64,000 nt of DNA, from assembly GCA_027257055.1 (NCBI GenBank), contig JAPVLO010000233.1, positions 744,001 through 808,000 of the forward strand, in the 5' to 3' direction. Below the pieces are notes generated by a model. The model worked only from the letters and a program-made list of their open reading frames with translations, had not been told where the DNA came from and searched no databases. The position numbers and the translations under genes were made by a program. Origin of the DNA: Cephalopachus bancanus. Taxonomy: Eukaryota; Chordata; Mammalia; Primates; Tarsiidae. Numbering within the stretch: the stretch's first letter is position 1; the number at the start of each line of letters is the position of its first letter. Positions 47,030 through 58,943 of the stretch are shown piece by piece.

Positions 47030-47420
47030 TCCCTACTGTATCACTCATGTGTCCCTGTGCCTAGATCACTTCCCTCCTTGGTACCAACTAACCCCTTGCA
47101 TTCACACGGTGATCTGTAACCCAACCGGATGTGTAAACTAACCTACTCTTTTGCCAATTACTGAGTTTTGGCCACCCAAAGGTGGCCAACTCTTCAACCT
47201 GGGTCCAAATAAGGCACACGCTGAGCTGTGACCAATCTGGCCACTTCTTCACCTTGTCTCTGCTTTCTGTAGTCACTCTTTTTTCTGTCTAAAAATCTGC
47301 TTCCACCACATGGTTATGCTGGAGTCTCTAGGCCTTGCTCTGGTACAGAAGGCTGCCCGATTCATGAATTGTTCTTTGCATAATTAAACTCTGTTCAATT
47401 TCATTTGTCTTACTTTTTTG
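47030..47420 (+). mobile_element. Probable ERV1 LTR (solo)
   Basis: The 3' part reads GGCTGCCCGATTCATGAATT, GTTCTTTGCATAATTAAACT, CTGTTCAATTTCATTTGTCT, an R/U5-type arrangement with an ATTAAA signal seen in primate MER4/MER41-type LTRs. No coding region is adjacent, so it would be a solo LTR. Boundaries are approximate. Confidence 0.5.
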
Positions 47421-47699
47421 TTTTATTTTATCAGCCAGCAGCCTCATCTGCTTCTACAGACTTTGTTTTCTGCAGGAACGGGTACAACTCAGCATCCTGC
47501 ACAGGAAGGTACCAAATATATGCAGGGGTAACCAATGAAATCTGAAGAGAAGAGGCTTGGGGATGGGCGGCACTGCCCTGTTTCTTCAGGAGGGATGCCC
47601 CGAGCACCAGAATGCCATTCTCCTCCTGCCATGATGTCTTCTGAGCTCCACAAATCAATCTGAGTTTATAATTGGCTGCATCTACACCATCTATCTGGG

Positions 47700-47795
47700 G
47701 CTGCAAACTCCCTGAGGAAATGAAAGAGACTCTGTCTTTCTTGGATTCATTTCTGTATTGCATCAATTACAGTGCCTTCCACAGTCTTAATAAAT
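47700..47795 (+). mobile_element. L2 3'-end fragment
   Basis: CAAACTCCCTGAGGAAATGA, GATTCATTTCTGTATTGCAT, ACAGTGCCTTCCACAGTCTT, AATAAATCC: L2 terminal order. The 47421-47699 flank is unrecognised. Confidence 0.55.
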
Positions 47796-47867
47796 CCCAT
47801 CGTCTTTGCCTGTAACTTGGGTGTCGTCTCTGTATCTCAGTGACAGCATATTTTCTCTTAAGATCAC

Positions 47868-48045
47868 AGGGACAGGCTGCCTGGCTTCAAATCCCTGTTC
47901 AGCTGCTTGCTCTAGAGGTGAGCTTTGGGCAAGTTACTTAACCCCTTCCATGCCTTTGTCCCCTCACCCATAAGAACTGAACCTACCTCAGGGATTTCCT
48001 GAAGATGAAAAGAATTAATATATGTAAAGCCCTCATAAATGTTTG
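47868..48045 (-). mobile_element. MIR SINE
   Basis: Reversed MIR: GGCTGCCTGGCTTCAAATCC, GGGCAAGTTACTTAACCCCT, ACCTACCTCAGGGATTTCCT, ATATGTAAAGCCCTCATAAA. Confidence 0.85.
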
Positions 48046-48124
48046 GGGTATCATCAGAATTTTCTTACAAATCTTTACGCAAGAGCATTCTGCCCCTTAT
48101 CTCGGTGGGGCACAGAGACAGGGA

Positions 48125-48340
48125 AAGTGAGGACTTTGGCATCAGGCTGTCTGGATTTAATGGCACCTTCACCACTTGCTAGCCATGTGGCCTGGGGCAA
48201 GTTACTTACTTACTCTGGGCCCATTTCTGTTCAAAATAAAAATAGAAGCACTTTTGATAAATAGTTCTGAGGACTAAATGGCATCACTCATGTAAAAAGC
48301 TAATGGCATTATTGAGCCAATGCTCAATAAATACGAGTTT
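48125..48340 (-). mobile_element. MIR SINE
   Basis: A second reversed MIR 80 bases on: ATCAGGCTGTCTGGATTTAA, GTGGCCTGGGGCAAGTTACT, GTAAAAAGCTAATGGCATTA, CAATGCTCAATAAATACGAG. Same strand as its neighbour. Confidence 0.82.
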
Positions 48341-48430
48341 TAATTAGGCATCAATGCATCGCCCTCATGATGCATTGTGAGGGGTTTCCCACCATCCACT
48401 GTGAGAGGAGGCCACAGGCAGCCGGGTTCT

Positions 48431-48569
48431 CTCCACCATCCATGACAGGCTGGACAGAGGTCGGCCTCAGGGCCCCTGGCCTGGCACAGGTATTTCCAGG
48501 ATGAGGAGAATGGGAGTCCCAGCAGAGTCCAAGGAGCTGCGGACGGGATGTGTCTGCACATCATTAAGC
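48431..48569 (+). repeat. Inverted repeat, left arm
   Basis: Pairs with the reverse complement of 49267-49407 at roughly 85 percent by eye. Shared blocks include CAGAGGTCGGCCTCAGGGCC, GAGGAGAATGGGAGTCCC, TCCAAGGAGCTGC and TCATTAAGC. Confidence 0.85.
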
Positions 48570-49266
48570 CATGCCCAGCCCTCCAGCTTCCACCTTTAGC
48601 GGCCGCCCGGCCCCTGGCTGCAAAGCTTCTACTGTGAGTTCTTCCATCTGTCTTGGCACCAGGTCTTTGCCTTGGCAGGCGGGTTCCAGCTCTTCTCCAC
48701 ACGCAGCTCCTTCAGGCTCAGTCAGGGCGCATCGATCACCTGGCAACTCCAGAACGACCTTCTGCACAGCAAGGACGCCATCTGCCATCTGGCCCCAACT
48801 CCAGGACTCGTTCTTCCTGCTGATCTCCACAACATCTTGCTACCACGAGCCACAAGGGGAAGCCAGGAAAACACTGCTGTCCTTTCAAGGCTGTGATGTG
48901 CTAAACCACCAGGTTGTGTTCCTACCCTGGGTCGGGGCTGACAACCAGTTTGTATGCCAAATATAAGACAGAGATGCCCTGCAAACCCAGAGGAAATGAG
49001 CCACCTCAACTGTGGTTTGCCTGGAGTCTACAGCAGTCGTAAGGGTGGTGGGCCCTCAGTTACCCTGGTTACTGGTCCAAATGCTACAGAGTAAGTGGTG
49101 TAGACTGTCTGACTATGCATTCAAATGTTGATAGAATGTTAAGGGAGAGCTTCCCTCTTTCTGATCACAGCACTTGAATACATTTTCATTTGTCACATAT
49201 GAAATGGATTCAGTGACAGAATTCTGTGCAAGGACAAGTTGACCTGGGCACTCTCCACTATCCACA

Positions 49267-49407
49267 GCTTAATGACGCATAGACACATTCCATCTGCAGC
49301 TCCTTGGAAGCTGCAGGGACTCCCATTCTCCTCACACTGGAAGTGACTGTGCCAGGCCGGGGGGCCCTGAGGCCGACCTCTGCCCAGCCCATCATGGATG
49401 GTGGAGC
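49267..49407 (-). repeat. Inverted repeat, right arm
   Basis: Reverse complement partner of 48431-48569. Homology stops abruptly at both arm ends. Confidence 0.85.
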
Positions 49408-49479
49408 TTCCACTTCCAACGTTTCACCATTTTCTCCACTGTTTGATTTCAGTCTAGGTTGTTGGTCTAACATACTCCA

Positions 49480-49933
49480 AGGCTTCACTCAGTGTAGAAG
49501 GCTGAAGAGTAGTCCCTCAAAGATGTCCAAATCCTAATTCCTAGAACCTGTGAGTATGTTACCTTACATGGAAAAAAAAGGGCTTTGTAGATGAGAATAA
49601 GTTAAGGACCTTGAGATGGGGAGAGTCCAGATTATCTGTGCGGGCTCCTAGGGCCTAGAAGAGCCAGGCAGAAGGGTCAGAGGAAGAGGAGAAATGACTA
49701 TGGAAGCAAGACAGAGGTTATGGGGCCAGGAGCCAGAAAAACACAGTCGGCCTCCAGGGCCTGGAAAAGACAAGACATGGATTCTCCTCTGGAGACTCTA
49801 GAAGGAACACAGCCATGCTGACCCGTTCTGGACTTCTGACTTCCAGAACTATAGAAGAATAAATCCATGTTGCTTTAAGCCACTTTGTCTATGGTAGTTT
49901 ATTGTAGCAGCTGCAGGGAATTAATACATTCAG
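49480..49933 (+). mobile_element. MLT1-type LTR (ERVL-MaLR), near full length
   Basis: Order matches MLT1: CAAAGATGTCCAAATCCTAA, TTCCTAGAACCTGTGAGTAT, GAGAGTCCAGATTATCTGTG, CTTCTGACTTCCAGAACTAT, AGAAGAATAAATCCATGTTG, TTTAAGCCACTTTGTCTATG. No attached internal sequence, so it is solo. Confidence 0.85.
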
Positions 49934-50970
49934 GATTGCATACACAGGCCATGATGTATTGCCTGTTCAAAGCAAAGTGTAGATAAACAGTGGACATCAG
50001 AATATATTATTAAGCCGCTCCTGATCTGTGTAGCATTACAATTAAAGTAAAAATAACTAGGTTAAGGATAAAACTCTCCAATAATCAGTATTAGCTTTGA
50101 GAAAGTTAAAAAAAACAACTATGTCTGAATGGGTACAAACATACAGTTAAGCAGAAGAAATCAGATCTGGCATTCAACAGGTCAGTAGGGTGTCTACAGT
50201 TAACATTAATCTAACATATATCTCAAAGTAGCTAAAAGAGATTAATTCAAATATTCCTAGCATAATGGAAAGATCAATATTTAAGGTGGATGTTCTAGTT
50301 ACCCTGATTTGGCCTTTATGCGTTATCTGAATATATCGAAATTATCACATGTTCCCCCAAAACATGTACATCTCTTATGTAGCAATAAAAAAAAATCTAT
50401 CAATATAATAAAACTATGTCTGATCTTAGGATCCAGCAGTCTGAATCCGACCATTTTCTGTTATTATGGGTTACTTCTACTTTGTTTTTCTTTATTGACA
50501 TCACTCTCCTTCTATTCACGAGGTCAAAGTTTGTGGTCTAAAATTATCTTTTTCTTGTCTCAGAGTCATGCCCTGTCGGGAGAAAGCTCTGCTGTGGTTT
50601 TTAGCTCCCAGAAGTCCCATGGGGCTTCTCAGTCAAGCAGCTATGAAGTCTGCTTTATTCTGAGGGTGGAGTCCCTGTTTTCATGGTGAGAAAGCAGCCC
50701 TTCCTCCCAGGGCCATTCAGCGAGCCATCAGATGGCCCTGTGGCCTCCTTGGCCAAGAGCACCCTTCGCCCAGGACTCTCAGAGGTGCAGTGTGGCACCT
50801 CTACATCCTCTCCAGGGGACACAGACAGGGCAAGCACTTTCGGGCCTCACTTGGTGGACAGTGTCATTTCACATGTGTTTCCTCTGAAAGTCAGACTTTC
50901 AGAACTGAGGGTCCTGCGGTGGGGGTGAGGTTTTCCCTAACAACAAGCCTGTAACTCTCTCTCTCTCTCT
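49934..50970. other. Unassigned stretch ending in a (TC)n run
   Basis: Nothing recognised apart from (CT)n at about 50957-50971, part of the tail of the next Alu. Confidence 0.5.
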
Positions 50971-50974
50971 TTTT

Positions 50975-51263
<289 letters not shown>

Positions 51264-51699
51264 GTTAAAACTATTCTTTGAACATAATTTTAACAGTTTG
51301 GTTATATTCTGATTTTCTTCCAGTCAAACTTACACAAATGCACCTTTTTCTTCAAGCTCAGCAGCGAACCCCATTTAAAGCTTAACTTGAATGAGCATAA
51401 AACGTATCGCTAATTTGAATATCCATTTCTCCTATCCATTTTTCAAGCACCAAATCTTTAAGAATGTTTCCCTGACTGCTCCGGTTCTGAGAGGTCACTC
51501 CTAAACATCTTGAATATTTGTTTTCCCTTTAAGTGTCTGTTAACTCAAGGCTCCAACTTAAATTAACAACCTAAATGCCTCGTGTGAATCAAGTATTTGC
51601 ATCTCAGATCATTTTTTCCCAAAGACAAAACAGCAGTAACAACCAATCAGGGCAGCCACAGAGCTCATGGCACAACTTCAGGGACTTGTTCTAAGCAAA
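51264..51699. other. Unassigned non-coding stretch
   Basis: Nothing recognised. Confidence 0.5.
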
Positions 51700-51905
51700 C
51701 TCCATCATGTATTAAGTGCACACCATGCACAAGACACCGTGCTAGGCATATAATGAGGATCAATTAGTTCCATTATGCATCACAAAAATCTTATTTTCAT
51801 TTCATAGGTAGAAACACTGGGGTCCTTTCTCAGAAGAGGTTAGGTAAATTGCTGTGCAAAGTTGGTAAACTGGGATTTAAGCTCAAACCCAGGTTTGTTA
51901 AATGA
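51700..51905 (+). mobile_element. MIR SINE
   Basis: Sense MIR: TATTAAGTGCACACCATGCA, GACACCGTGCTAGGCATATA, TAGGTAGAAACACTGGGGTC, GAAGAGGTTAGGTAAATTGC, TTTAAGCTCAAACCCAGG. Confidence 0.82.
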
Positions 51906-52769
51906 ATATACTAGCTATTTGCAACAAAAACAACTTAGCAGTAGGGAACAGTGCTGCTGCAAATAAAGCCAAGCAATAAAACGAAAATACGTAATTAGAT
52001 CAGTGTATGTTTGTTACTGGAATTCAAGGAAAAACAGCTGTTATCCATGAGATGTTGCCCATAGAAAGAAACTGTCTTCAAATACTGAAAGATAGATAGT
52101 AGCTTTCTAATCTGTAAACCTAATTCAGATTGAAAAAGAGGGAAAACAAAAAAAATACACTCTATGAATTTCTCAAACAAGTCATCAAGAAACCCTAAGT
52201 ATTTACAGAAACCCTCTCAAAGATGCCTATTACAACATAATCTCAATTCTATTGTCCCATGACTGGCAAGGATGACAAGGGTGAAAACTGAGCATCATAT
52301 CATGTCATATTAAACATAATGTCAGATGGTAGGAAGCTTCATCGATACAATAAAAAAGTATACACTTTATGGTGGCTAAACTGGTTGACTAAACATGGTG
52401 TTTGTGTCCATTATTTGAAAAAAATATTGGGAATCCAGGCTTTGCACAGAAATGCAAATTACTAGTCTATTGTTGGTTCTGGGAAAATCATATTGAATGT
52501 GCCTCATTATATATTTTTCTCTGTAATTATAATTTGCCGTAACCTTGAGTACTTCTTGAAGTAAACTTTTTAAAATGTTTCAAAAAAAGCTTTTGAAAAT
52601 GTAAATACCAATAAAACATATATTTGACCTTAATATCCTCTGGGGGTGTTTTCATTTGCTATTCATTCATACAGCAAACTTTCTGGTATCTATTATGGCC
52701 CTTAATTCTGCTTTATTATGTTTTTTTATTCATGTCTTTTTCCTCCATCTCCTGAGACAGCTATTAGTT
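51906..52769. other. Unassigned non-coding stretch
   Basis: AT-rich; nothing recognised. Confidence 0.5.
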
Positions 52770-52928
52770 GAGTTTTTCAAGTTTCTCAAGGATGTATGAA
52801 ATTATTCACTAAATATCAAGAGTCTTCTATGTAGCAAGCACTATGCTAGACACTGGAACCAATATCGATACCCTGCCCTAACACAGTGCTTAGCTTATAA
52901 TAGATGGTTAATAAAATTTACTGAATAG
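52770..52928. mobile_element. Possible L2/MIR 3'-end pieces
   Basis: 52795-52860 resembles a reversed tail (CTATGTAGCAAGCACTATGC) and 52868-52928 a forward tail (ACACAGTGCTTAGCTTATAA, TAATAAAATTTACTGAA), so two facing fragments may abut. Confidence 0.4.
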
Positions 52929-53155
52929 ATTTTTTTACCATAAAAATCTTAAGAAGATTAAGGAAAGATTTGGATATATAAATATTGTCAAAAATTACAT
53001 GTTATCCTTCATGAAAATAAGTACAAATGCTTTAGATTATTTTACTTAATGCAATACAACCTCTCCAAGGGTGGAGTGAAAAAAGGGCACATGATATCAT
53101 AACAAGGCACTAAAGATACACTTTAAAATATATCTGCTGTTGCAAGTTGCCAGGC

Positions 53156-53475
53156 TGGCTGTGTGTGGTGGTTCACACCTGCAACCCCAGCACATTGGAA
53201 GGCTGAGGCAGGAGGATAGCTTGACGCCAGGGAACAGCTTCAGGCCAGGATTCAAGACCAGCTTGGGCAACATAGCAAGACCATCTCTACAAAAAATAAT
53301 TTTTTAAACAGTTGGATATGGTGGCATGTGCCTGTAGTCCCAGTTACTAAGGAGGCTGAGGCAGAAGGATTGCCCGAGGTCAGGAACTTGAAGCTGCAGG
53401 AGTTCAAGGCTATAGTGAGTTGTGATCATACTCCTGCATTCTAGGCTGGGTGACAGAGCATGGGTGTTCCTAAAA
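53156..53475 (+). mobile_element. Alu (old)
   Basis: Diverged dimer with head GGCTGGCTGTGTGTGGTGGT. The left monomer has an extra GGGAACAGCTTCAGGCCAGG and the right monomer an extra GAAGCTGCAGGAGTTCAAGG, giving ~320 bases. Confidence 0.9.
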
Positions 53476-53502
53476 TGAATGAATGAATGAATGAATGAAT
53501 AA
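53476..53502. repeat. (AATG)n microsatellite
   Basis: Six GAAT units following the Alu. Confidence 0.95.
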
Positions 53503-54935
53503 GGATGTCATGATAGAGGCAAATTGCCCCTTGTTCAACTATGGTATCTCTGACTTCCTTCATTGGATCCTCGATGTACTTAAACCTTAGCTTGTTTTAT
53601 AAAATGTCACTAATTCCAATATCTGATCTTTCAGACTGTGAGAGCCCTTTACTCTCCTTCACTCTCTCTTCCACCTGGGCTAATCACAAGCACTGTTACT
53701 GACGGCAGCACTCAAAGGCCTAGCTCAGACACACTGATAAATAAGGAACACGTCTAATTGTGTTGTTCCGATGTCCTCAAGCATGCTGCCTTTCTCATGA
53801 GAAATCATTCACTGACTTCATGGCTACACAGTGGAAGTCATTCAGCAGATCCTGAAGGCTGAGCACGAACCATGGGGCACCATTCTACACCAAGGATAAA
53901 AAACACAAGCTGATTAAGACTATTAACATCACAACTGCCGGCTTTGTTCCTTTTCTGAGCTGGTTGAATTTTCTCCTAGAACCATCAGATCTTTTATCTG
54001 AGGTGCATAGAGGACAATTACCCATCCTCTCAGGAGAGCCTACTAATGACATTAAGTGGTCCTTTTGCTTGCATGCATGGCGGAAAAAGAAAAAAAATAT
54101 ATAAACAGAACGGATTTCTTTATGCCTGTATTATTTTTTCTGACAGCCATAGACTTAACATAATAAATTATGCTTTGCATGTAAAAACACCAGAAACCTG
54201 ATATTATATATAATTTTCTCCTTATGCAATGAAAAGTAATAACTGTAATATGTGTAATTTTAAATTACATTTCTTTGAAGAGAGCAGTGAACACATTTTA
54301 AAACATTCAACACTGCAAACAACATGGTGTCTAAAATAATTTTAAGCAGAAATTCTTGCTTGTATATTCTCTTTCTCTCAAAAGCGAAGTGATCGATATA
54401 CCAGAAGCTGGATCTCATAATGACACTGAAAAGTAGAAAGTAACAGCAGTTTGTGAGTTTCTTCACCTCCATATAAAGTTCCACATAAGAGAAGGGGGGA
54501 AAAAAAATCCAGAATCAGCTGACATATAGAATAATCAAAGGCCACGGAAACCTAGTATTCATGTATCTGTTTCAGATTAAAATTTAGAAACGTGGTACGA
54601 CGTTGCCGGTGAATTCTATAAGATAAAGTAGCAGAGAAGCCAGGCTGGTGAATAATTGATATGTGTCTAAGATTAGAAAAGCTAATTTACAGGCTGTTCT
54701 GTGTGTGGGCACGGCAAAGTCTCAAATGAGCAGGGAGAGGCCTGACAGCACGTCATGCAATTTCACAGACTGCTGGGCTGTCACAGACAGCCACGTAACA
54801 GGGAGGAGAAAAAGCAAAACAGCCTTCCAGGTCACATTATGTGGGTTTTACGATATCGTTAACTGGGCAACAAAGTCAGTGACATGCTGCTAGGGGCTCA
54901 GAGTATGCGTGCATCTTACTATACGCTCCAAGCTG
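53503..54935. other. Unassigned non-coding stretch
   Basis: Nothing recognised; no convincing coding frame. Confidence 0.5.
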
Positions 54936-55035
54936 CTCTGTGAGACATTTTACAGACGCAGAAATTGTGCCTCTAAGAGGTTAGTGACCAGACTAAGATC
55001 ACCTGAATGGTACAAACCATGGAATCCATACCCTT
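54936..55035 (+). mobile_element. MIR fragment
   Basis: CATTTTACAGACGCAGAAAT, CTAAGAGGTTAGTGACCAGA, CTAAGATCACCTGAATGGTA: MIR core in sense. Confidence 0.65.
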
Positions 55036-55134
55036 TGCCTCACCTGCCCCTGAAAAGTAAGCTCCTCTTAATTGGCTTTGGGGATGTTTTGGTGTCAATC
55101 CTGATTTTTAACTAAACAATACTTTTGATATTTT

Positions 55135-56475
55135 AAAAGCACAAAGCCTAGATCTTCTAGGAATCACCAAACTGTTTTCCACAGAGGTTGTACTAGTTTA
55201 CACTCCCACCAACAGGGTAGAAGTGTTCCTTTTTCCCTGCATCTTCTCAGCATCTGTTGTTTTTTGAGTGATTCATGATGGCCATCCTGACTGGAGTTAG
55301 GTGGTATCTCAGTGTGGTTTTCATTTGCATTTCTTTGATGACTAGTGAGATTGAGCATTTTTTCATGTGTCTGTTGGCTGCTTGTATGTTTTCTTTTGAG
55401 AAGTGTCTATTTATATCTTTTGCCCACTTTGTAACAGGGTTATTTGTTTTTTCTTTTCGGCACGTTTGAGTTCCTTATAGATCCTAGATGTTAGGCCTAT
55501 AGACATACAGTTGGCAAATACTTTTTTCCAGTCTGTGGGCCGTCTCCCCGTTCTCTTGATGGTTCCTTTTGCTTTGCAGAAACTTGTCAGTTTGATGAGG
55601 TCCCGCTTGTCTATCTTACTTCTTATGGCATGGGCACTTGAGGTTTTGATCAGGAATTGGTTGCCAACTCCAATTTCCACAAGAGTGTCTCCTGTATTTT
55701 CTAAGGTTTTTTAGTTTGAGGTTTTACGTTTAGGTCTCTAATTCATTTAGAGTTGATTTAGTGTATGGCGAGGGTAGGGTCTTGTTTTAAACTTCTGCAT
55801 GTGGTCAGCCAGTTTTCCCAGCACTATTTACTAGTAGGCTCTCCTCTCTCCAGTCGGTGGTGGTGGAGGCTTTGTCGAAGACAAGTTGGTTGAGAAATTG
55901 AGGTTTGGCTTCTAGAACCTCTATCCTGTTCCATTGGTCTGTATGCTTGTTCTTGTATCAACCTTCCATATAACCCCGCAATCCCCCTACTAGGAATATA
56001 CCTGGAGGAACTAAAATCACTCTATAAAAAAGATACCTGCACACGTATGTTTATTGCAGTATTGTTCACAATAGCAAAAGCATGGAACCAACGGTGCTGC
56101 CCATTGAAAAAGGAGTGGATTAAAAAAAAGTGGTACATATACATGATGGAATATTACACAGCCATAAAGAAGGACAAAATTATGAACTTTACAGCAACTT
56201 GAATGCACTTAAAGAGTCTATAATACCGAGTGATCTATCACAGAAACAAAGAATTGAGTATCACATATTCTCACTCATAAGTAGACCTTGAACAATTATC
56301 ATAATACTACAAGGAAAGGACTGGCAGTAGTGGAAAACTGCCAGAGAATGGGAGGGCACACCTCATCATCAAGGGTACCTGCATAGTGAACATTTGTCTG
56401 CCTAACCCTGAATTGTACCCCATATCTTTAAAATTAAAAATTAAAATAAATCAATAAATAAAAGCACAAAGCCTA
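55135..56475 (+). mobile_element. Twin-primed L1 insertion (5' inversion)
   Basis: Perfect 16-base target duplication AAAAGCACAAAGCCTA at 55135-55150 and 56460-56475 around one L1. 55151-55958 is L1 ORF2 in reverse orientation ([15 protein letters not shown] reading on the minus strand at about 55180-55240; [16 protein letters not shown] at about 55590). 55959-56459 is the ORF2 end and 3' UTR in forward orientation (PPTRNIPGG-type shift of the [11 protein letters not shown] block, then A-rich tail). Sequence continuity is broken at 55958, with a few codons lost between arms. Not functional. Confidence 0.96.
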
Positions 56476-57818
56476 AAGACCAGCTAAAGTGAGTTCTGTC
56501 CAATTCTATGAGCAAAGGTATAGGAAGTGTCTTCCTTTCATGTTTTATGTAAATCAGGAGATTTGGTAAGAAACCCAGGACATAAGAGATGCATCTTCCC
56601 CTGCTTCTTCCTGATGGGCTGCACTGGTTTGTCACACCATCGTCCTGGGACACAGAAACTTGCTAAGCAACCAAAGACAAGCAAACAGGGAATTAATGAT
56701 GCATATCCACCCCAAGGCCAGCCACTCTCCTGAGGAATTACAGAGTTACAGAAGCTTTTATGCCAAGTATCTATTAATATTTAAGCACAAAAGAAAGGGC
56801 TGGAAACCTGGCACTGTTGCATTCCTTTTCATGCAACCTCCTTTCAACTCGGAGTTCTGTCTTAAGGAAATGAAGTGCCATATCTGATAGTGATGTTCTC
56901 CAAATGCACCCGGCATGGATATGAGGGTTGGCACCTAGAATAAGGTGCCAACCCAGTCTCCCATCTGTGCAGATTGCCAGCAGCCAATGGCAGAATCACT
57001 GCTTGAGTACCTGGTGCTTAGTGCTGGGTGCTTAACTGTTACATCATTTTACAAACATTCAATGGTTTGTTCATGAACGCCCTGTAGTCCACGCACCCCC
57101 AAACAAGGAATTCAGTGGTGAAATCAGTCATTCCTCAACACTGCTAAGCACTTTTGAGACCTCTCCATGTTGACCAGCCTCAAATAACATGCAGGCAGAT
57201 GGATATTTGCAGAACTCACTCAGGCAGGGCCATGTACCGCGGCACCAGTATGCATTAAGCACTGCTCCAGACGTGCATTCTGAACAGCAGAAGCACCACA
57301 TTAAATTGAGCACAGTTTAAAAATAGCAACCGGAATTATTTTTAATATGATAGTCAAGTGGGAATGATAAAATGCCATTTATCTAGTGTCTGCTTGTCGC
57401 TATTTCTGATTTTCCCCACAGTCATCTTGCAAGAATGAAAACACACAGGGCTCAAAGATGGCACAACTGGTCAGGAATGTGAGACTGGCTTTCAGGAGAG
57501 AAAAATGCCTTTGGAAGTTAAAGAAAGAGACGCAGACTCCAAAATGGCTGAAGGGAGTCGTGATGGAGGTGGCCCGGCAAGGGCTGAGCGTAGCCTCCTA
57601 GGAGGCCGCTTCCAACCTTTGCTTGCCTGTATGCCATGATGAGCCCCGGGACCTACAGGTCATATGCAAACAGGTGGCCTGTGTATGTGCACAGACGGAA
57701 TTACATAAATAAATAACCGAAATAAAAATCTCATGAAATAACACTGAGCTTTACTAAGAGTAAGTCATGTGAATTTTCTATTCCGTTCTGTTCTGTTCTA
57801 CTCTATCTCTGTGTCATT
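56476..57818. other. Unassigned non-coding stretch
   Basis: Nothing recognised. A TTCTG-repeat-like run lies at about 57779-57802. Confidence 0.5.
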
Positions 57819-57831
57819 AAAAATGATGACC

Positions 57832-58315
<484 letters not shown>

Positions 58316-58943
58316 ATATTTGTCCCTTGGTATCCATAAGGGATTGGTTCCAGGACCCCTGTGGACACCAAAAGCTACAGATGCTCAAGTCTCTTATATA
58401 AAATGGTGTGTTTGCATATAAACTATGCACACCCTCTTGTACAGTTGAAATCATTTCTAGATTATGCATGATACTTACAACATAAATGCTGTGTGAACAG
58501 TTGTTATACTGTATTGTTTAATGAATAATGTCAGCCAGGCTCGGTGGCTCAGTCTGTAATCAATCCTATGCTTTGGGAGGCTGAGGTGAGTGGATTGCCT
58601 GAGCCCAGGGGTTCGAGACCCGCCTGGGCAACATGGTGAGACCTCATCTCTACAATAAATCAAAAACTAGCCAGGCGTGGTAGCGCGCGCCTGTAGTTCC
58701 AGCTACTTGGAAGGCTGAGTGGAAGGATCACCGGAGTCCAGCAGGTCAAGGCTGCGGTGGCCAGGAGCATGCCACTCCACTCCAGTCTGGGTGACAGAGT
58801 AAGACTCCAACTCAAAAAAAAAAAAAAATGAATAATGTCAAGAAAAAGAGCCCGTGCATGTTCAGTACAAATGTAGTCATTCATTTTTTTAAAAATACCT
58901 ATTTTGGATTCACAAATACAGAACCTAAGGCAGACTATACATG
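58316..58943. mobile_element. MER2-like DNA transposon (Tigger/pogo group), split by an Alu
   Basis: MER2 phrases: CCTTGGTATCCATAAGGGAT, TGGTTCCAGGACCCCTGTGG, ACACCAAAAGCTACAGATGC, TTATATAAAATGGTGTGTTT, then, beyond the Alu, GAATAATGTCAAGAAAAAGA, GTGCATGTTCAGTACAAATG. It is a non-autonomous element with no transposase. TA-flanked ends not determined. Confidence 0.8.
58534..58826 (+). mobile_element. Alu, lineage-specific, inside MER2
   Basis: Complete dimer with a perfect 14-base target duplication AATGAATAATGTCA (58520-58533 and 58827-58840). The duplicated bases belong to the MER2 element, proving nesting. Confidence 0.97.

Larger units (their letters stand above)
48341..49479. other. Unassigned GC-rich block with inverted repeat arms
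   Basis: More GC-rich than its surroundings. Two inverted arms (separate entries) frame 700 bases of unrecognised sequence. Open frames of up to 131 codons occur on both strands, with no family features. Confidence 0.45.

Noticed and set aside
48571..48966. 131-codon plus-strand frame in the GC-rich block
   Set aside because: High GC explains lack of stops. Low-complexity Ser/Pro/Ala content and competing frames on both strands; no family resemblance.
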